NCBI RefSeq assembly: GCF_017539065.1
Contig: NZ_JAFYHP010000031.1
Location: 1-64,000, forward strand
Reading direction: 5' to 3'
Length of the DNA: 64,000 bases
Origin: Methanobrevibacter sp.
GTDB taxonomy: Archaea > Methanobacteriota > Methanobacteria > Methanobacteriales > Methanobacteriaceae
In this document: positions 33,640 through 43,500 of the stretch, in pieces
Numbering within the stretch: position 1 is the first letter of the stretch
Layout: every line of letters starts with the position of its first letter
Made by a program: the position numbers and the translations under genes
Notes under the pieces: model-generated
Told to the model about the DNA's origin: nothing
The model's database searches: none
The model's input: only the letters and a program-made list of their open reading frames with translations

Positions 33640-34477
33640 AAACTATCCCAACATTGTTAAGTTTATCTATATGCAAGCCTTCAATGTCTAAAGTTTTGAA
33701 GACATCTTCATTATATGAAAATGCAAATGCAGTATTTCCAAGCATTGCCATGGAACTACCTAAAATATCGTCCATGGAATTAAAATAATCAACTAAAGAT
33801 TTGACTTCACCTGACATCAATTTTGTCTCTTGAGAAAACCTATTGGAAAAATCAAGAAAATTCCTCAGGCTCGGCTTTTCCTCAAAATATTCCAGATATT
33901 TCAAACCGGCATCTGAAATGACCTGCTTGTGATGGGGATTGCGAATAATGCTTGCAGTATCAATCTCACCAAACGTTTTCCAAGCAATGCTTACATCATA
34001 CTCAAATGATTTGATTTCACCGACGCCCGGAGCACCAGGTTGGGTTCTTAAAACCAGTCCGTGACCTGTTTGTGCAATAACATCACCCAAGCCACCACCC
34101 AAATTAATTTCGACCATATGTGCAATTTGGCCACATAAATCCTGCGTATAGCCCAAATCCAAAAATTCGTTTATAGCCAATGCAAGGCTTAATGCTGAGG
34201 CAGCGGAAGTTCCAAAACCAGCCCCGATAGGCAGTTGGATATCCTGGATTATCTTAAAATCAGGTTTTATCTCTAAAATCCTTAAAACTTCCCTGATAAC
34301 AGTGTCATTTCCCTGATTGATGTCTATTATAAACTCATCGGATTCATCAATGGTTGTCTTAACACCTTGGGAAAGCAGAAAACCAGCACCACAAGATCCG
34401 TTTTTCAATTTTATTTCATGGTTTTCAATAGTGAAAAAACCTGTAATGTGACCAGGTACAAAAACTGATTTTGACAT
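33632..34477 (-). CDS. Pantoate kinase
   Basis: A 281-residue GHMP kinase that phosphorylates pantoate in archaeal CoA biosynthesis, where pantothenate synthetase/kinase is replaced by the PoK/PPS route. Features seen are the N-terminal FVPGHITGFFTIE, the ATP loop LPIGAGFGTSAASALSLALA and a third motif GNTAFAF near the C-terminus. Ketopantoate reductase elsewhere in the window (18905) would supply pantoate. It heads a two-gene unit with the methyltransferase. Confidence 0.9.
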   Translation of the reverse strand: MSKSVFVPGHITGFFTIENHEIKLKNGSCGAGFLLSQGVKTTIDESDEFIIDINQGNDTVIREVLRILEIKPDFKIIQDIQLPIGAGFGTSAASALSLALAINEFLDLGYTQDLCGQIAHMVEINLGGGLGDVIAQTGHGLVLRTQPGAPGVGEIKSFEYDVSIAWKTFGEIDTASIIRNPHHKQVISDAGLKYLEYFEEKPSLRNFLDFSNRFSQETKLMSGEVKSLVDYFNSMDDILGSSMAMLGNTAFAFSYNEDVFKTLDIEGLHIDKLNNVGIVYD

Positions 34478-34541
34478 GAATAACTATATGTCATTTATTC
34501 AATAAAAATTTTTGACTAATATTAACTAAAAAAAGAAGAAG

Positions 34542-34566
34542 AAAATAGAGAGTTAATCTCTATTTT
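34542..34566 (-). terminator. Hairpin terminator containing the giant adhesin stop codon
   Basis: On the minus strand AAAATAGAGA and TCTCTATTTT form a perfect 10-bp stem with loop TTAAC. CTTCTTCTTTTTTT follows. The TAG stop is inside the 5' arm. Confidence 0.7.
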
Positions 34567-37500
34567 TTAATTTTAATTTTTTTGGTAACTTTATCTTTTT
34601 TGAAAGTAACTTTGTATTTGTATTTTTTACCAACTTTAAGCTTTTTAAGGACTTTCTTTTTAATAGTGAATTTTGCTTTTCCTTTTTTGTTTGTTTTAGC
34701 TTTGTATTTTTTGCCTTTGAATTTAAGTTTAATCTTTTTACCTTTAAGGTATTTGCCGTTTACTTTCTTCAAGGCTACTTTGATTTTGAGTTTTTTAGCA
34801 GATTTTTTAGCTTTAATGTTTTTGGCTTTAATAATACTTTTTACTTTCACGGTATTTTTAACTGTCTTGCCTGCGAAACTTGCTGTTACATCATACGCTT
34901 TAGCTCTTGGAGGCAAGTTGATTTTAACTGATGCATAACCTTTCGCATCTGTTTTAGCATAGACTTTTTTACCATTGATAGTGAATACAATAGTTTTTCC
35001 AGCCATTGCTTTTGTATCTTTTGTTAAATGGACAGTGTATTTGTTACCAGCAGTGTACAACATTACAATATCCGTATTCTTATCAAGTTTTATTTCAGGA
35101 ACACGGATTGTAGTAGTCTTGGTCACTTTTCCATATTTGCTGTCACCGGAATAAACTAAAGTTACCTTATGGTTTCCGCTAGATAATCCACTGACTTCAA
35201 TAGAAGCGGAACCGTCTTTGAGAGCTTTGGTTTCTACTTCTTTTCCATCGACAATTACAGTAAAGCTACCTGTTGCATCTTTAGGCAAGTTAGCTGAAAA
35301 TACTGTACTGCCAGTGTCAGAGACGGATACATCCAAATCAACAGATTTGGTGTTTTTAGTAACAGTTACATTGACAACAGCTGTTGCGGATGAGTATTTT
35401 CCATTGCCAGTGAATTTAACAGTGATTGTTGTGCTGCCTTCACCAACAGCAATAACATTACCTGTGCCATCTACTGTTACAATGCTTTCATCGCCGCTTT
35501 TATAGGTCAAGGTACCTGCTTCTTGAGGATTTAGTTTTGCGTTAAGATTAGTGCTGTCGCCAATGCTTAATTCCAAATTCTTATTGACAGAAATAGAAGT
35601 TGAAATGCAGACAACATTGACAATTATATCCTCAGAAGCTTCTGCATATCTGCTGTCTCCGGCATATCTTACAGTAACCCTTGCACTGCCTTCAGATTCT
35701 CCAGTCACTTTACCTGTGCTATCAACACTGACTACACCAGGCATATTGTTTATGTATTCAAGTTGACCAACATTCGGAGTTAATATAGCTCCTAAATCAA
35801 TGACTTCGCCAGGGTATACTGTGAAAGTGCCATTGACAGTGATTTCTGTTGGAATTGGAGTTACAGTAACTGTTATCTCTTTAGATGATGGGAGGTAATC
35901 ATCATTTCCGACATATTTAACTGTAATTGTTGTGGTTCCTTTTCCAATGGCAGTTATTTTGCCGTTAGCGTCAACGACTGCAATGCTTTCATTTGCACTG
36001 GTGAATGTTAATTCTCCATCTTTAGGAGAAACTGTAGTTGCATTGATTATTGTATTTTGATCAACTTCCAGGGTAACTTCAGTATCTACGGAAATTTCAC
36101 TTGCTTTAGGATTGACTGTAATATTGACTTTGGCTTCGCAAGGATAATTAACGATGCTTTCTCCTGCGACAAGACCGTCATAGTTAATGGTAATTACCAC
36201 ATTGCCCGCTTTGTGAGCAACAACCTGACCGTTATTGTCTACACTGACAATGTTTGGATTGCTGCTTGTATATCTAAAGCTAGCAGTAGTATCATTTTGG
36301 CCATATTTTGAGAATACCAGAACAGCATCAAGTTTTGCAGTATCCTCAACTGTCAATGTAAGGTTGTCTTTGACGGCAATTTCTGTTTGCCTGCCTTTTA
36401 CAGATACGGTTATTGTTGCATTTGAAGGAGCATATTTGTCATTTCCTGCATAGCTGACAGTTATTGTAGCAGATCCAAAGCCAGTTGAAGCTATGAATCC
36501 TCCTTCTTGAGCTTCAACAATAGCAGGATTGCTGCTTGTGTAAGTTAAAGTACCTACTGAAGGATTTAGTCTTGCATGGATTTGTTGTCCTTCACCGATT
36601 TCAAGATTTATTGTATCATTGACTTCGATGCTTGTTGAATGGCGTGATACTATTACAGTCACATTCATTTCTGCAGGACTATATTTATTATCTCCTAAGA
36701 AAGTGATTGTGATATTTGCTTTTCCTTCATGTTTTGCAATGATTTTTCCATTTGAATCAACAGCCACAACAGTATCGTTAGAGGTATCATAGATTAAATC
36801 CCCTGTTTGAGGACCTATTAATTCAGCTATAAGATTATCCTCATCATCAACAAACAACTCAAATACATTTTTATTAACGTTTATTTCTGGAACTAATCTT
36901 GAAACTGTTACTTTTACAGTTTTATTTGATGCAAGGTATTTTCCATTAGCTTCAAATTTGACTGTAATATTAGCTTCACCTTCACCAATAGCAATGAGTT
37001 TGCCTGTATCATCAACAGTGACAACGCTTTCATCGCTGCTAGTGTAGGTTAAACTACCTGCTTCAGGATAGTTTAATGTAGCATTGACATTAACAGTGTC
37101 ATCAACATTTAATGAGATTTCAGTAGAATCAACACTAATTTCGGTCGCAACAGTAGTAACAACAACATTTACGGTTGCTTCACTTGGTAAATATTTCTCA
37201 GTTTCTATGAATTTGATTGTAATGACTGCACTGCCTTCTCCAACGGCAGCCAATACACCATTATCATCAACAGTCACAACACTTGAGTTGCTTGAAGTGT
37301 AAGTCAAGCTACCTGCATCAACAGGACTTAATGTGGCAACAATTGTAGCGCTGTCGGTCAGATTCATGGTAATTGAATCTTTATCAACAGTTATGTTAGT
37401 AGCTACTTTTGAAACAACGACTTTAACTGTTTTGTTAGATGCCAAGTATTTGTCATTACCACCAAAGGCAACGGTAATGTTAGCTTCACCTTCACCAACA

Positions 37501-40500
37501 GTTGTTATTACACCATTATCATCAACAGTCACAACACTTGAGTTGCTTGATGTGTAAGTCAAGCTACCTGCATCAACAGGATTTAAACCTGCAATAATGG
37601 CAGCGCTGTCTGTTAGATTTATAGCAAGTGAATCCTTATCTACGCTGATGTTGGTAGGTATTTTTGAAACAACGACTTTAACTGTTTTGTTTGATGCCAG
37701 GTATTTTCCGTCAGCTTCAAATTTGATGGTAATATTAGCTTCACCTTCACCAATAGCAATGAGTTTACCTGTTGAATCAACTGTTACCACATTATCATCG
37801 CTGCTGGTGTAGATTAAATCACCTGCTTCAGGATAGTTCAAAGTGGCATTGATGTTGACAGTGTCATCAACATATAATGAAATCTCGGTTGAGTTGACAG
37901 TGATTTCAGTTGCAACGGTAACTACATTTACGGTGATTACCACATCATCGGCTGCAGTGTAATTTTCATTTCCCGCATAACTAACGGTTATTGTTGTGCT
38001 TCCGACTCCTTTAGCAATGATCAATCCATTTTCATCAACAGTTGCTACGCTTTCATTGCCGCTAGTGTAGGTTAAACTACCTGCTTCAACAGGATTTAAA
38101 CTAACGTTTGCAGTAGTGTTTTCGGTCAAGTTTAAAGTAACTGTGGTTTCATCAGCAATGATTTCTGTTGGAATTTGTGAAACGATTATTTTTACGGTTG
38201 CATTGGATGCGTTGAACTTATCGTCTCCAATGAAGTTAATAGTAATGTTTGCAGTACCAACTTTAAGAGCATGAATATTACCATTTTCATCTACAGCAAC
38301 GATGTTTGAGTCTGTAGTTGCATAAATTAAGGTACCTGCATTGTTTGGAATTAATTCAGCACCAATGTTGATTTGATCTCCAACATGAACTTCGATAGTG
38401 TCATTTACTGAGATTTCAGTAGGAATCTCTAACCTGTAAACGCTGACAAGAACAGTTGCGCTGCATGGTGCATATTTCTCATCGCCTGCAAAGGTTATAG
38501 TAATGTTTGAATTTCCTGCTGAGACGGTTGTCAAATTACCAAATTCGTCTACAGTGACTACATTTTCATCGCTGCTTGTGTAAGTCAAACTACCAGCTTC
38601 AGCCGGGCTTAATGTCGCATTAATATTTCCATCTGAATCCAATTTCAATCCATATGTTTTATCCACGATAATTTCTGTTGGAGTTAAGATTACTTCAACG
38701 CTTACAGTAGCATTTGAAGGTAAATATTCATTTGAACCAGCGAAATTGATGGTTATGTTTGCTTTACCTAGTTTTATTCCTGTAAGTTTTCCTGTTTCGT
38801 CAACTGTTACAATGCTTTCATCACTGCTTGTGAATGTTAATGCAGCATCATCAGGTAATGAACTAATGTCCAATGCCTTGTTTTCATCCACATATATTGA
38901 AATTGAGTCGGATACGTTAATTTGACTTTCTTTACGGACCACATTAACAATCACATTGCTGCTGGATGGCAAGTAATCATCATCACCTTCATAATATATG
39001 GTAATATTGGCGGTTCCTTCTCCTTTTGCAATAATGTTTCCGAATTGATCTACAATAGCTACATCAGTGTCGTTGCTTGAATATTTCAATACTCCGATAT
39101 CGTTTGGAATCAAGGTTGCATTAATGTTTTCTGTATCTGAAACGCCTAAATCGAAAATGTCTTTGGACAAGTTGATTTCAGTAGCTCTGCGTGATACGTT
39201 TACGATTACGGTTTTATTTGATGGAGCATATTTTTCAGATGATACAGCGCAGGTTATTGTAACTGTTGCAATACCTTCTGAAATTGCTGCAATATTTCCT
39301 CTACTGTCTACAACAATATTGTCCCCTTCGTATTCATAAATTAAAGTACCAGCTTCAGGGTAATTTAAGGAAGCTCCCATGTTTTTCCTTTCACCTGTAA
39401 ACATTGAAATTGTATCATTTACATTAATCTCGGTCTGTACCTTTTTAACTATGACAATTACGTTTGCGGTTGAAGGTCCGTATTCTTCTTTACCTGGGAA
39501 TGTCAATGTAATATTGGCTATTCCTTCACCAAGTGCTTGAATGCCACCGCTTGCATCGACAGATGCCACATTGGTGTCATTGCTTGTGAACAATATGTAA
39601 TAGGATACCAATTCGTCATTTGAATCTCTTACTGAAGCGGTTATATATACGGAATCTGTGAGGTTTAAGTTGAATTCATCCTGACTAACCTGAATATGGG
39701 TTTTAACGTCAGTTACATTAACGATTACAGATACCTCAGCAGGTTTATAATTGGCATTTCCCTCAAATCTGAAGGTTATATTAGCTATACCGACGCCCAC
39801 TGCAGTAATCTGACCTGAATTATCGGATATCGCAACGCTTGTATCATTGCTTGAAGCGGTTAAGCCTAAATTTGAAGGGTAAATTGAAACTCCCACGTAA
39901 TGGATTTTTGAAACGTTCATTTCAATATAATCTGTTTCGATTGAAATTGTTGGGGTCCTTCTTGAAATTTCAATAATCAAATCATAAGAGCATGGGAGAT
40001 ATTTGTTATTTCCAGCATAACTCAAGGTAATATTTGCAATTCCTTCACTTAAAGCACTATATGAATTACCGGTTAAACTAAGCACATCAGGATTATTGTT
40101 TGTATAAGTCACGGATGCTCCTGAAACGGATTTATTCTTAGCATCATATATGCTAGCATAGATATTTCCACTTTCGCCAACGTAAAGGATTGTTGGAGGT
40201 TCATAAATAAAGTTGACATGGGTAGCTAAACGGGAAACATTGATTAAAACAGTTGCATTGCATGGCAAGCATCTGTCATTTCCATTCATGTCACAACCGT
40301 TGTAAATTATTGTAATGTTAGCCACTCCTTCAGAAACTGCAGTGACTCTTCCTTTTTCATTAACTGTGACAACACTAGTGTTGCTGCTGGAATATGTTAC
40401 TACACCATGTGCATATGGTTCTCTGAGGAAAGGTTGATAATCGTCTTCCCATGGCCTGATATCATCACTAAGGTCAATATTCTTATCACCGACAGTCAAG

Positions 40501-43500
40501 TTAAATACCGGGTCGACTTCAATCCATGACACTTGCTGGTATTTGAATGGGACTGTGTATCTGACGTTCTCATATTGGGCAACAATGGCTCCTTTATAAC
40601 TTGCAGTACCTGATAATTGTTCGCCAATTCCAACGGTATTTTCACTGAATGTGACATTTTCACCAGTTATTGTTAAGTTAAATAAAGGCAAATCATTGAA
40701 ATCGAACTCTGAGAATGTATCTGTATCAGGGTCATATGCAAATAGCTTAAATTTAACGGTTAATGTATCGCTATCAAAGTCATAATCCAAATCGGTTGCG
40801 TTTAGGAATATCCAATTTGTCATGTTTGCAAGATTGGTGACATCAGGAACGGAGTTATAATTATTCCAAACATTTCCAAACCAGTTATCTTCAACTTTGA
40901 CTTCAGCCCAAACGTTACTGATTATACGGCTTGAAACATCATTGTTCAAGAAGATTGAATTGGAGATTGATCCTTTATTAATCCAGAAGATAACATCATA
41001 TCCGGTATTATTGATGAAAACACATTTTTCTACGCTGCTTGAATTATCCAAATTATATATTGCAGCTCCACTTTTTGCTTTATTTCCAATAAAAACAGAG
41101 TCGGAAATAGCAACTTTATTTGAATAGATTGCTCCACCACCATAATCAACATTTTCGGTGGTTGCAACATTTCCTGTGAAAGTGGAATCGGTTATATTGG
41201 AAGTGATGCCATCATAACTGCCGTCATAAATAGCGCCTCCATATTTAGCAGTGTTATTATTGAATGTACAATTGACAATGTTTGCTGCCTGACCTAAGTA
41301 AACTGCACCTGCTCCACCTTGAAGACTGTCAGCAGTGTTGTTTTCAAATACTGTGTTGACAATATTCACACCAGAAGCCTGTACATTGATTGCACCACCC
41401 ATAGCATTGTCATGAGTGTTATTGACAAATGTACAATCTGTTATGTAAGCGTTTTCTCCTAAAATGTATAGTGCTCCACCACCACGGGTTCCATCTGCAT
41501 AGTTATCTTTAAATGTACAGTTGATGAGCTTGGAATTTTCAGCTTCCAAAATCATTCCTGCCCCGTAATCCTGATTGGTATCGCCGTTATATTTACCGTT
41601 TTGAATAATGATGTTTTTAAATACGATATCGCTGGAACCTACATTAACAACAAATCCTCTGGATTCGCCTGCACAGTCAACAATATGTCCGTTACCGTCA
41701 ATGGTCAGATTCTTTTTGTTATAGACTACAATTCCCTGTCTGATTGTATCTCCCATACCCCAAACATAATCACGTGTTAAGGTAATTACGCTATTATCCG
41801 GAGCATCGGTGATTAATTTTTGCAATTTATTGAAACTTCCATAATCTATAGCTTTGGTTTGTGAAATTTCGCCAAAGGTAGCTGTTATTGTAGCATCACT
41901 AGACAATTCATAGCCGACAACACCTTTACCGGTATTGTCCAATGTCACGCTGTTCGCTTCAAGGGTTGCGTTGACCGCTGAAAGATTAACGGTAATTGGA
42001 GGTAAAGCGGTAGTTGAATAAGTACTGGTTGTTTGTGTTTCGTTGTCAAATACATTGTTGATGGATATTGTTACGGTTCCATCGGCGAGATTAGGAATGA
42101 CATCTAAATATAGCCAGTTAGTGAAAATTCCTCTATTGTTAACACTTGGAGCAACTGTTCTTGTATCATAAGTGTTACCCCACCAGTTATAATCAACATA
42201 GGTGTAACTGCCGTCTGCATAAACAGCAGTGCCCTCGTTGCCAAGGAAAATACAATCAGATATGTAGGTATGAGCGATATATCCCTCAATTGCACTACCT
42301 TGAGAAGCGGCATTATCCAAAAAGACACATCCGGTTATATATACTTCAGCTTGCCAATTTTCAGAATAATCATAGATTGCGCCTCCACCATAAGTACTGG
42401 TTGCCTTATTATTTATGAAAGTACAATTAACTATTTCACTTGTAATGCCTGATTGATATTCGCGAACACAGATTGCCCCACCATAATAAGCGGTGTTATT
42501 TATAAAAGTACAATTAGCGGCAAGACTATATGAATCAGGATACCAATAGACCGCACCACCAGCAGATGTTGCTGCAGTATTATTTACAAAAGTACAATTG
42601 ATTAAATAGAGATTGTCACCGTAACCATAAACAGCACCGGCATAGTTACTTTTACCATTGACGAAATTAATATTTTTTAAAGTAACTTGGTTTCCGGTTA
42701 CATAGAATATTCTGGATTGGCCTTTAGCATCAATAGTATGGCCTTTACCATCAATGACAATATTGCTTCTAGAAATTTTAATTCCATTTACAAAATCATC
42801 ATCTAAAATATTAGTAAATGTATAATTTTTATCCAATTCAATTAAACTAGCAGTTGAAGTGGAAATTAATTCATCTAATTCACCGAATTCTCCTAAAAGC
42901 TTATTGAAATTTTTAGTTAAAGTTATATCTTCAATACTTATGGTTAAAGATCCAGTTTCCCCAGTAGGGTCATAAGATATTGTTGCTTTTCCAGATTCGT
43001 CTAAAGTGACTTTATTTTGGACATTTACATTTACGCCACTTACATCAAATGTGACTTTAGGTAAATTATAATTAGATACTTGGCTTACGGATCCATCATA
43101 ATAATTATTTAATGTGATGGTAGCTGTCTGTTCTGTTTCGTTGATTTCCATATTCAAGAAATACCAATCGTAATCAGCATTTGTAGCAACACTCGGCCAA
43201 TCATCATAATCATTTATGGTATTTCCCCACCAATTGTAATCGAGTGAAATATAATTACTTAAAGAATACACTTGATAAACAGTATTATTGAGGAAAATAG
43301 AATTGCTAATATTGATTGTGCCTTGACCATTGGTTGCAATTGCACCACCTGCCTGTAGAACATTATTTTCCATGAAGATATTTCTATTTAAATTGTTTAC
43401 ACTGCCAGTTTGTGTGAATAAAAATACGGCTCCTCCACGATTTGAAGCAGAGTTGCCTATAAAAGTACAATCTTCAATAGTACATCCTGCTGAAGGGTTT

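Noticed and set aside
36890..37900. Regular repeats that could suggest a CRISPR array
   Set aside because: The repeats are 250-270 bp, lie in frame and encode Ig-like units, not short repeats with unique spacers.
42146..42418. Plus-strand frames opposite the giant adhesin, such as this one
   Set aside because: They mirror the repetitive Asn/Gly-rich coding sequence of the real gene and lack ribosome sites.
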